55,289 bases of DNA from Bremia lactucae (lineage: Eukaryota > Oomycota > Peronosporomycetes > Peronosporales > Peronosporaceae). The translations under genes were made by a program, and so were the position numbers. Numbering within the stretch: the first letter of the stretch is position 1; each line of letters opens with the position of its first letter. Location of the stretch: assembly GCF_004359215.1 (NCBI RefSeq), contig NC_090611.1:2173530-2228818 (forward strand), written 5' to 3'. Below are positions 10,823 through 19,731 of the stretch, piece after piece. The notes under the pieces were generated by a model, which was not told the DNA's origin, searched no databases, and saw only the letters and a list, made by a program, of their open reading frames with translations.

Positions 10823-11324
10823 TGTAATGGGGCACCCTTTGCTAGTATTGACCACAGAACTAGTCAACCTACACTGATTACAGTGAAGGTGGGGCGCCTT
10901 GACTACTTGACGTACACAACGTGCAGAGGAAGGTTTTAAGTAGCTAATAAGTCTTAGCTACTAAAAGTAAATTCTAAGGCTTTAGAATCGAGAAAAGTAA
11001 AACTGTATTAATATATTAAGTTCCTACGTAACGATCTTCGGTGCACTACTGATTTATTATACTAATAACTAACAATGTATGGCGCCTACTTCTGCACCGC
11101 ACAATCGTGCCTTGTGACGATTGGCGGGGTTGATTCAAACTCAAATCAACCAATCAGTAGAAGTGATGTCTTATTGCGTCAATATGATTAAATTTGGTAA
11201 TATTATAACTATTAAGTAAAAATATGCAAGATAATAATTTTGAACTTCTTTATTTATTTTCTCTTATAGGAAATGCTATTTATAAGTCCTCTTATAGGAA
11301 AGAATAATTATTTAACGGACACCG
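10823..11324 (-). repeat. LTR-B2, 5' LTR of the minus-strand element, copy 1
   Basis: It aligns with 43,222-43,715. The inner end (TGTAATGGGG on the plus strand) abuts the primer site. The outer end (ATTTAACGGACACC) has lost the terminal bases seen in copy 2 (ACGGACCCCGTTACA), so the element edge is slightly truncated and no target duplication can be read. Confidence 0.75.
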
Positions 11325-11602
11325 GCCATGCATGTTAGTTAGTCTTTGGAGGTCAAGCTAAGGATGAATTCATTTTGCTTTACTTCTACTTCAAATAGGC
11401 GAATCTTAGTGCTCGCTTTTGTACCCTCCATGAGCCACAATTTCCTTATGTTTCAGTTTCTGTCGGCTTTCGTTCATAATTTCTTTGTTGAGAAAGCATC
11501 TTTCAATTTAACGTTAAGTACCGATATATTGCGAAGTCTTTTTGCAGACCTTTCGAACTACTGAAGCTTGGAAAGTCTTGCGAAAAGACTTCGCAATATA
11601 TG
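11325..11602. other. Unassigned spacer with an imperfect hairpin
   Basis: No gene or element is recognised. The right part holds two 31-nt inverted arms (11,524-11,554 and 11,571-11,601), about 27 of 31 positions complementary, with a 16-nt loop. A 72-codon open frame over it has no recognisable content. Confidence 0.5.
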
Positions 11603-11802
11603 CGTACTTTCATGTTAAATAGTGTAATGGTAGCAACTTGTTGCTGGCATGTCAGGTGCCGTGTTATGACAAAGGACGTCACACAGTGGTCGCTAAGATT
11701 AAGTGAGAGGACTGAAAGCGGCGCGTAAAGCCGCTCGCTGTACTTCGTTCCTCCCGTTGACGATTTTACAAAATGAAAAGCTCGCTTTTGGAGAGGGGGT
11801 GC
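11603..11802 (+). other. 3' internal end of an LTR-A element, with polypurine tract
   Basis: The stretch GGCGCGTAAAGCCGCTCGC ... ACAAAATGAAAAGCTCGC followed by GGAGAGGGGGTGC matches the sequence just before the 3' LTR at 38,830-38,917. The purine run at about 11,790-11,801 is the expected polypurine tract. Everything upstream in this element is lost. Confidence 0.6.
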
Positions 11803-12125
11803 TGTAACGGGCTAAAGGCGCTATGTTACACAAATTATTAAGTATACTTTGGGTACTTAACGGGATGGTGATGCACATAGGTGTATCACATTGGAAGGGA
11901 TCGTGGCTACGGTCATCCGTAATCCGAAGTATTCAGAATATTACGCGGTGCACATCGACAGAGGTGACATCCACTGATTAGATAAAAGGTTTCAAATTTG
12001 ATTTGATTAAATACAAAACAGTCGAAAAATTTCTTCCCGCGCACATGAAGCTAAATTACCGCTTCCGTGACGATACTTGTAATAAGGTACTAAGTTTGAT
12101 GGGTGAGGCCGCTTTTAACGCAACA
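11803..12125 (+). repeat. Truncated LTR-A touching the kinesin gene
   Basis: It starts TGTAACGGGCTAAAG, contains the TGATGCACATAGGTG block, and aligns weakly through GATTAAATACAAAACAGTC, GCGCACATG and CCGTGACGATACTTG to about 12,125, equivalent to roughly position 430 of the LTR. It is strongly diverged from the other LTR-A copies, so it is an old insertion. The last ~100 bases of the LTR are absent, and the kinesin stop codon lies about 6 bp further on. Confidence 0.6.
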
Positions 12126-12130
12126 AATAC

Positions 12131-15100
12131 TTACAATCTTCTGGATACCCTCGACGGAAACGCTATTTCGCAAGAGTTAACCATCTTGGCAAACCGAAGA
12201 GAATTGAGTGTTTCGCAGCGGTGCTCGCCTAGTGGTGAGAGATTGCAGATCATAAGAGTTTTGCTATCTCCACTAAGAGAGGAGCTCAAAAAATGGGTCA
12301 ACTTTGTGTCGCGGAAAGGGACATGCGTCGACTTTACGATTAAATAAATACCAATTAGACTTTATAGTGCGATTCAAGGACAATCGTGGCAGCACAAACC
12401 TTTTTCGCAAGGGAACACATCACATTTCCCAACGCCGAAAGACTCTTATTTATTGACGTCGCTTCTTTCAAAAGTTTCTTGCTGCTGTCACTACCCGACT
12501 TCGACACATGTTCAGACCCCTACAATTCAAGTGTTTAGCAAAAACGAAATTAATACTTAACACGAAATTAACAGTACCACGTACCGCCAAGTCGACAAGA
12601 TTGATAACCCCGGTTCGCATCTCGTTAGTAAGCGAGTTCTTTCCTTTCAGTCTGGATTGTATAGAACAAAATGATACATAAGCACCACTTATCAAAGGCT
12701 ATTTGAGTGACTCTTACCTCAGGGTGATGACGCAGTGGCTGCGCGAAGATTTGTCGTTTAATTGCGTCGAATTGGTAGACCTTTTTGATATTGCTCCTCG
12801 AAGCAAGTCCCATGCTTCTTGGTCGCTCCCGATCTTTTGGCTAAATGAATTCACTACGACAGTCTTTCCTTCGCTATCTTGACGAAGTTCAATTTTTTCG
12901 TGTGACTTAAAATTTACAAGATAAAGATTGTAAGTCAAAGTTGTTTGGCCATGCCGGCAACTTTTTTACCTCAATTGGCGCAAGTAAGTCACGGAATGTC
13001 TCGTTATAAATCTCAATTAGCTCAAGGCTGGCAGTAAAATCCCATCCGCCTGTACGTAATTCTTCTATACCTTTAAAAATTTGAGCAAACGCTCGTCCAA
13101 CGATACCCAAGTCTGGCCATAAGTCTCGCAGCTTGCAGTTGGCAACATTATTACTCCCTTGCATCGTATATGTTTTACCCGATCTACAAGAAATTATTAG
13201 ATGTCAATACGACACTCAGCGCTTCCGATTAGTTTATTAGACGATGCTTACCCAGTTTGTCCGTAGGCAAATATGCAAACGTTGTATCCATCTAATCCAG
13301 ACTGGATCAGCGCAGACACTTCTAGAAAGACATCATCTTGCGAGCAGCTGCTATTGAACACCAGATCAAAGTCGAAACTGTACTTTTTGATCACATTACT
13401 CGAGCTATGCTGACCATATCCTACGTGGGACGTTGGATTGGCGCTGAGTTCAATCTGCCGCCGTTCACTGCGGTAATCGGGAAACGAAAAGACCTGCATA
13501 CTTAAGTAAGCTTCACAAAATGTGAAAGAATACAAAGCAGCAATATACCTTCTCCCCCCTAGAGCTTGTAAGTTCATGCTCTAGAATAGGTCGCACGCGG
13601 CAGAAAACGCGGATATTGCCTTTTAATTCCATCACCTGAAGTCTGCATAAGTGACTGTTTGCGGCATCTCCAATAAATTTATTTTGTGATACACGCACCT
13701 TATTATGTAGGCTGCGTCGAACAGCTTCGGCGTTAAAAACTCGTTTTTCCAAATGGGCAGTGCTTTTTTGAAATCGACCTTTTGCCGTTTGATATTTTTC
13801 TTTTTTTCTCTCAAGCTTCTTTTTAAGATCATCCACCTGCAGCAAATAGCGCCGTATCATCTCTGTTGCTCCAGCCAACTCTCTTTCGAGAGTTAATATC
13901 CTTGCCTTTGTGTTATCCAGCACGCTTGATTGTGGTCGCAACGCATCCAAATTTGCTTCTAAATGCGTATGTTCAGCGTTCAAGTTGCTGAGAGCCTGCC
14001 GTTGGCTTTCTATTGCTAATTTTTTTTTCTTTTCATTCATCAAAATCTTTTGAAGAGAATTTGCTAGGTCATCGTTCTCTATTTGCAATCGCTCGCATTC
14101 AGATAGCGCTTTCGCCATTTTCTGATCATTTTTCTTCAGTAAAGACAATAACTCTTTCTTTTCTTTCATCCATTGAGCGTGCAGCGCAGATATTTGATCC
14201 TCTGCCCTATCGAGTCCGTCAGACAGTGTTGAACGCGCAGCCTCACACTTCTCGTAAAGTTCTTGAACATGTCTAAGGTGTGCAATTCCTTTTGATTCAC
14301 GCTCAAGGGCTTCTTGCTGTTCACGTCGTGCAACCTTCAAATCTAGCTCCAACGCACAAGATGTGTCTTTTATTCCTTCGTTGGTTTTGCCAGAATTCAA
14401 GCCTCGCGATAAGTTGAGCTCGTTTAACTCCCTTGCGGATCGACTTCGATCTTCGAGCAGACTTTTTATGACTGCATCGCGCTCATTTACTTGCAACACT
14501 AGTCCTGTAATTTCACGACACAGCGCCTGAATCCTGTCCTCCTGCTTATAATCTTCAAACTCACTCAAATTCTGCAACTACAACTTATAATTAAAATTAT
14601 ATTGCGAGTGATCACATTACGCACCTGCGTATCATCAAAGCTATTGATCATCTCGGTATCTCGGTACTCGTTCAGTTCTCGCTCCAGCATTGCTGCATGC
14701 TTTAAAAGTGCGACTGCATGCTCGTACGTATCCGTGTATCTCTAAAGTAATGTAGCTCGTCAGTTACTTTTAATTATTTTACACCATTAACTACCACCTT
14801 CTTGTACAAGTACGCCTTCTCTTTATCCGATTTCGCACTAAGATCTTTCTCCTCCTCGAGAGATCGACTCATCAGAAATTGAACGGACGCTGGCACGAGT
14901 GAATTAATGTTCTCTTTTACGGGTGTATCGCTCATTCGATTAAAGCTCTCGAACATCGAACGATGTAACCGCTCTTGATGCGGCCGCAAAAAACTCATGG
15001 CGAAAGGCCTAGGCTCTTTAGGCACAGCGCTTATTTCGATGCTATGGCCACTACTCTCCGTCTGATTATCCAGAGCTAAATCATCTAACGGTTTCACATA

Positions 15101-15220
15101 TCGTTCGTCGAGCCGCGTCACTGATCCCAAGCCTGAAGCGCTAGCCATAACTGGGCTAGAATGTTGGCTTGAGCTCAAAGAGCGGTGCTGCCAGTCAATG
15201 ACATTTACATTGGGTATCAT
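12131..15220 (-). CDS. Kinesin-14 family C-terminal motor protein
   Basis: Minus-end-directed microtubule motor of the kinesin-14 type (spindle organisation is the family role). I read nine exons: 15220-14798, 14741-14625, 14577-13549, 13493-13252, 13183-12970, 12905-12718, 12651-12585, 12519-12400 and 12331-12131, giving 866 residues. Introns are 47-68 bp and all phases join. Order: Ser-rich N-terminus (~1-140), long coiled coil (~150-490), neck [14 protein letters not shown]-loop GQTGSGKT restored across an intron, switch I NDKSSRSH, switch II LVDLAGSE restored across an intron, then [10 protein letters not shown] and [14 protein letters not shown] motor after the coiled coil, with this neck, defines kinesin-14. 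The start at ATG 15,220 is uncertain, because the frame stays open upstream without a better ATG. A GTAAGT near the stop could add a further splice. It ends next to a truncated LTR. Confidence 0.88.
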
Positions 15221-15318
15221 AATGTCTGCGTAGTAGCCTAGTATGCTTTCTGGCACGTAAATTCCGTTGAAAGTATCCCTTAAATGGTTGAACGCTTTAC
15301 AATGTATAAAAAATGTGG

Positions 15319-15505
15319 CACAGACAAAACTACTACGGGCACAGACAAAACTACTACAGCCACAGACAAAACTGCTACGGCCACAGACAAAACAACTACG
15401 CGATTGATCTAACCAAGCACAGTATTAAGTAGTGGAGATGGCAAAATTGTGGTCATGTCTGTGGCCGTTCAGTTTGGTCTGTGGCCGTAGTATTAATGTC
15501 TGAGG
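15319..15505. repeat. 21-bp minisatellite with inverted copies
   Basis: Four tandem 21-bp units (15,319-15,402; core CACAGACAAAACTACTAC) are followed after ~55 bp by two to three copies in reverse orientation (15,457-15,505; GTCTGTGGCCG). The arms could fold into a stem. It lies in the 428-bp gap between the kinesin start and the GDI stop. Confidence 0.8.
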
Positions 15506-15685
15506 CCATGGCGGCGGCCAAAAAATAAATGCATTATATCACGCAATTGTATTACCACAAAATAAAAGCAATTTTTATTGATTTGCTGGTCGGTTAATTG
15601 TTGTTTTTTAAAGTCTGCACTGCAATACTTCATTCAGTCCCTATGCAATCACTCATTATGCTTAGCGTGGTGTCTCGATCCTTTT

Positions 15686-17074
15686 TTACTGGTCCACGTC
15701 AGTTGAGTCGGCATTGATGTTCATGTCGAGCTCTTCGCCTGTAATGCGCTTATACAAATCCAGCACGTCCTCCGACGTAGTCTCGAAGTGGCTCGTCGGG
15801 TCGTACGAAGAACTAATGAAGCAATTGTCCTTCTTGCCGTTCCCTACAGGTTCAAACATGTCCGTTATGGCGTCAAAGCGCTCCAGAAACGGACCTAACA
15901 GCTTCACACCAGACTCCAACTCCTGCAGAGGCATCGATGTCTCAACGAGCGTGCTTACAATGGCAATGTAGATGCCCTGCGGCGCAACGCAGTGGGCAGA
16001 CGACACCACGGCGACGTAGATGTCATTCTTGCGATTGGCTTGGGCTGCGGGAATGATGATCTGCAGCGACTCAGCATCGTTCGTGCTAGGAATCGGGTGA
16101 TTTAGAACAAAGATAGAGCGAACAGCGACGCCAATCTTGCGCATCTTTTCCTTTGGAAAGTACGACGGGTCACCAATCACCAGCTTAGCCTTAGCCACTT
16201 CGTTGTCGCACTTAATACCCCATGCCCTCCCGTCCTTATCAGTCAAGATCTCATCGACTGCACGATTAAGCATGAATGTGCCACCGTTGATTGCACAGAG
16301 ACGCGAAAAACTCTCGGGCAAACCGCCCAGGCCGTACAGCGGGTAAATGTATGGAGATTTGCCATAGCGCTCCAACGAGTAAGCATACAGTTTTATAGCA
16401 CGGACAGTCTCAATGGCGGGACGTTGGTGGTACGATTCGTCACGCATGAGCGCCATCGCGTGGCCCATAAAGCTCTGAGTGTTGGCATCCACGCCGAATT
16501 TCTCAAAAAGATCACTCATGGGCTGCTTAAAAAGGTCTATACCCTCATAAGTTTTGGGATCGCCCTCCTCATAGTTATAAATATACATGATGAGCTTGCG
16601 AAACTTGCGCTTCTCAAACATACCCATGAGCGATGACCGCAGCGCTTCTTCACCCGTAGCAGGAACCTTGTGTGTACGTCCGCCTTTCACGACGTAGCTA
16701 CCATCTACATTCTTAAACTCGAGGTAGCGGGTCACTTTAGTGTGCAGAAGCATTTTGACAAGTTTGCCGCAGGCCATGATAAACTTGGGCACCAGGTCCA
16801 CGTTGTAATCCCGATCTGCGCCCAAGTCAGTACGTGGATCCTGTTCAGGCTTAAACTTCTTGTAAAGGTTTGTAAGGTTAGGAGAAGCACACTCGCCACC
16901 ATAATACGGGTTGCGATCTACCACCAGCACTTTCTTACCGTTTACCGCAAGCAATCCGCTCAAGATGCACTCCTTAAGACCAGTTCCGAGCACTATTACA
17001 TCGTACTCGCCGTCAGCTAGTGCCACTGCTCCTAGCGGTAGCCATGCCAAATCCTTCTTGCTCTTCTCCGCCAT
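15686..17074 (-). CDS. Rab GDP-dissociation inhibitor
   Basis: Rab GDI extracts prenylated, GDP-bound Rab GTPases from membranes and keeps them soluble in the cytosol for recycling in vesicle traffic. A single uninterrupted frame of 462 residues fits the family length (about 440-450). The N-terminal dinucleotide-fold region reads DVIVLGTGLKECILSGLLAV and VDRNPYYGGE, the hallmark of the GDI/REP superfamily. Further conserved blocks are KFIMACGKLVKMLLHTKVTR, YPLYGLGGLPESFSRLCAI and GGTFMLN. GDI rather than REP is indicated by the short length and the absence of the REP insert. The ATG at 17,074 starts a short N-terminal extension (MAEKSKKDLAWLPLG) before the usual DYDVIVLG. No intron is seen. 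Intact. Confidence 0.96.
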   Translation of the reverse strand: MAEKSKKDLAWLPLGAVALADGEYDVIVLGTGLKECILSGLLAVNGKKVLVVDRNPYYGGECASPNLTNLYKKFKPEQDPRTDLGADRDYNVDLVPKFIMACGKLVKMLLHTKVTRYLEFKNVDGSYVVKGGRTHKVPATGEEALRSSLMGMFEKRKFRKLIMYIYNYEEGDPKTYEGIDLFKQPMSDLFEKFGVDANTQSFMGHAMALMRDESYHQRPAIETVRAIKLYAYSLERYGKSPYIYPLYGLGGLPESFSRLCAINGGTFMLNRAVDEILTDKDGRAWGIKCDNEVAKAKLVIGDPSYFPKEKMRKIGVAVRSIFVLNHPIPSTNDAESLQIIIPAAQANRKNDIYVAVVSSAHCVAPQGIYIAIVSTLVETSMPLQELESGVKLLGPFLERFDAITDMFEPVGNGKKDNCFISSSYDPTSHFETTSEDVLDLYKRITGEELDMNINADSTDVDQ

Positions 17075-17858
17075 CTTTTGTGGGATAAATGCTATTTTTT
17101 TAGGAGTAAAAATCTGATTTTTGGAAGAAAAGATGATGTAATGTTTGAAATAATTTAGTCTTCATTTGTAATTGTTAAGCACGCTAATTCACTTGTTTTC
17201 CGAATATTTAAGCACAAAATTTGGTTCGACTGCAGCTAGAACCAACCTGACGATCATCATTTCGCATCGCGTCGTCGTGTGCATGCGCAATTTCCAAGTA
17301 AAAAAAAAAAACTCGGACGATTATTGCGCACACGATCTTATGGCTGAAAACGCCGCCTATTTTAAATTGTTCATGAGACTTGAATCGATGTGACTGCGCT
17401 TCTTTCAAACGAATTTCGTTTAAACAATTTTCGGTAAATAATTGTCGATTAAAACTAGCTGTGATTTGTAAAAATCGTCACCGATATGCAAGAGCTGCAA
17501 ATTGCGCACAGTTAAACATTTCCGACGTCCAACGTTCTAATTTTACACGAAAGTCATCGGACTTTTAGGTCTCGGTTGGCATTTAAGACGGCGAGCTTAA
17601 TATTGACTAGTTGCTAGGTGTTTTTCTAACGTATCAGATGCCAAAGATTAATAAGTTTGTCAAATGCATATACTTGCGAGTGCGCACATGTCCGCGCTCG
17701 TCACATAAATTTAAAGCTTTGGCCGATCGTGCCTGAAAGGCCGACTAGGTTAAAAGCTTATCAGCAACAAATTTAACGAAATGAATCTGATTTTTAGTCC
17801 ATACAAATTGAGCGTATGAAATTGCAAGTTTCATCGATTGCCCTAATTTTTGTCCAGC
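17075..17858. other. Divergent intergenic region between GDI and the FANCE-like gene
   Basis: Both genes point away from this 0.8-kb AT-rich gap, so it should hold both promoters. No repeat or RNA gene is recognised. An A-run is at 17,300-17,311, and an initiator-like motif lies close to the GDI start (see 17,124-17,141). Confidence 0.6.
17124..17141 (-). promoter_or_regulatory. Possible initiator motif of the GDI gene
   Basis: On the minus strand TTACATCATCTTTTCTTC lies about 50-67 nt before the GDI ATG. A near-identical word, TTACATCAACTTTTTCTC, lies at a matching distance before the RME-8-like gene. Oomycete genes commonly use a TCA-type initiator followed by a pyrimidine-rich flank. This is inference from two instances. 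Confidence 0.3.
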
Positions 17859-17967
17859 ATGCAGCGTTTAGCCTTTGCGGCTCAGTCTAAAGGCGCCTTC
17901 GGGGTGCGCGAATATCTGCAAGGTTCGTAATGACCATCTTCTTTTCATTACCAGTGCTATAAGCGCC

Positions 17968-19593
17968 ATGCTACTATTCGCAGATAATCGCCAAGTTGCC
18001 CCCGACATTTTACACGAGCTAAGTATCTTCGTTGAAGTGGAAGACGGCGAAATTACAGACGATGATAGAGAATACTCCAAACTTGGCATCTGCCTTGAGC
18101 AGCATAGTTTGCGAGTGCAGCGCGATATATGGAGTGCGTTGGCGAGCGGGGCATCTCCAAGCACTGAAGCGGCTATGAGCCTGGCAAAAGCCTTCCTTCA
18201 AGTGACAGCAATGCCACGACGATACGAAACTGATGCTGTATGTTTGACGTTAGCAGAAATGGTGCTTGGAGTTGAGGAAAGTAGAAAAAAAAAAAAAAAT
18301 TTGCCCAAAAATTCTGCGTTCCGACGTCGGATGCGGCGGCTGACATTGAATCAAGTCGACTTCTCCTTACATGAATTTGAGGCAGAAAATATGCCAAAGG
18401 CATTATCGTCAGAAATTTGCTCTATGACTCCAATAACGGCATATTTTCGAGTAAAAAAGCGCTTTAAAGCCGAAACTCTAGATACTTCGGCCACATTGAA
18501 ACCAATGCAACAGAATTCGAGGGATAAATTGCCAATTTCGACACAAACAGGAATGATGATACACCAACAACCTTTGCTATCAAAAGAGGTCTGAAACATA
18601 TTTCTACAATCGGATATGTATTGCTTGCTTTCACACGTCGTCTTTTGCGATAGGTGGAAGATCGCGCGTCCGGACTGGCTAAGCAGCTCGCTCAGCTGAA
18701 AAATGAAACAGCAATTGTGATTGATGATGTAGCTTCACGTGCTTTCGATTTGATAGCTGAAGTCGTTAATGACGTTCAGACTGCCAATGTAGCTAACGAG
18801 GTGACTTTTCAGCTTTTGTGCAAGAAACTTCGTATGGACTTGACCATGGACGAAGCTCTATTTCAGATCACAAGGTAGATATCTTCTAAAAATGATAATA
18901 ATGTATACTAACGCAAGCAATTGCTATCGTCTTGTTGGCAGTGCATTAGTTGATTCTAATTGGAGTTCGCGGTACGCAGCAATCTTTCTCGAAACTAGCA
19001 TCTTACCGAAGATCTGCTCGGCCAAATCAGTCATCTCTCGTGTACTTCTCCAGACCGCGCTTCGCTATAGTCCTAATTATAGTGAAGCTCTTGTTGACTC
19101 ACTTTTACTTCCCCTTTTGGTGGGTGGAAATTTTAATAATTCCAAGTATGACATTGGGCCTCCGCAAGCGGAAGCAATTATTCGAATTTTACAGATTCCA
19201 TACTCAATACCAATTCACCAGCTGGACGAATATCTTCGAAGATCTTTAAAAGCAACTACAGCCAGCGGTAGTGCCAATTCTTCGAGCTCGCTTTTGCTTT
19301 CCAATGATTCGGCATTATTGGTATTCCAAAACATATTCAGCATGAAACCAGCGTTATCATCATCGACAATAGAACTGTTTATTGAAGCGGTTGAAACCGT
19401 TCTGGAGCGCCCGGATCTTGGGGACATTAAAGGCTCGCTCAAATTTGCAACAGTTATATTCACGCTAATTTCAAAATTTCCACAACAATGTACTGGTCAT
19501 GTGGAGATTCTTGAAGGAATTGTCTCCCAGTTAACTTCTATCATGGCGAAGACAACACTGCGTTTTCTACAAAAGCTTAATAAGAGAGAATAG
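17968..19593 (+). CDS. FANCE-like Fanconi anaemia core complex subunit
   Basis: FANCE bridges the Fanconi core ubiquitin-ligase complex to FANCD2 in interstrand crosslink repair. Three exons: 17968-18588, 18654-18874 and 18942-19593, about 497 residues. The introns (65 and 67 bp) have GT-AG ends, and the second has a CTAAC branch-like site at about 18,907. Recognition rests on the C-terminal helical repeats: PPQAEAIIRILQIPYSIP, IELFIEAVETVLER, KFATVIFTLISKFPQQCTGH and the ending TTLRFLQKLNK. Together these follow the order and spacing of the FANCE C-terminal domain (AQAEL..., ...LMLTVMTKY..., ...TTFLRKSLK). The N-terminal half is poorly conserved in the family and gives no extra support. The start is uncertain: an ATG at 17,859 would need a frame change near 17,930. 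A run of 14 A at 18,286-18,299 codes for a Lys stretch and is a possible sequencing-error site. Confidence 0.72.
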
Positions 19594-19731
19594 CATTAAT
19601 GCTATCACGATGGAAAGGTGAAGGTGTTGCTTCAGCAAAATATGCTTAAAATTTAGGATTTAGTGGAGTTATGTAACGAGGAATTCTACTGCATGAGCCA
19701 TAACATTCGCTAATCGCAATAGAGTGGTGTC

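Noticed and set aside
3093..11324. One large element with LTRs in inverted orientation
   Set aside because: The left LTR (B1) and right LTR (B2) are different sequences and each has its own primer site and gag, so two fused elements fit better.
12003..12347. A 114-codon plus-strand open frame over the end of the kinesin region
   Set aside because: It is the shadow of the last kinesin-14 exon and intron on the opposite strand; the minus-strand reading gives clear motor motifs.
15319..15402. CRISPR-like array
   Set aside because: The 21-bp units are directly adjacent without spacers, in a eukaryotic intergenic region; it is a minisatellite.
16670..17020. Plus-strand open frames across the GDI gene
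   Set aside because: Antisense shadows of a strongly conserved 462-residue protein; no independent features.
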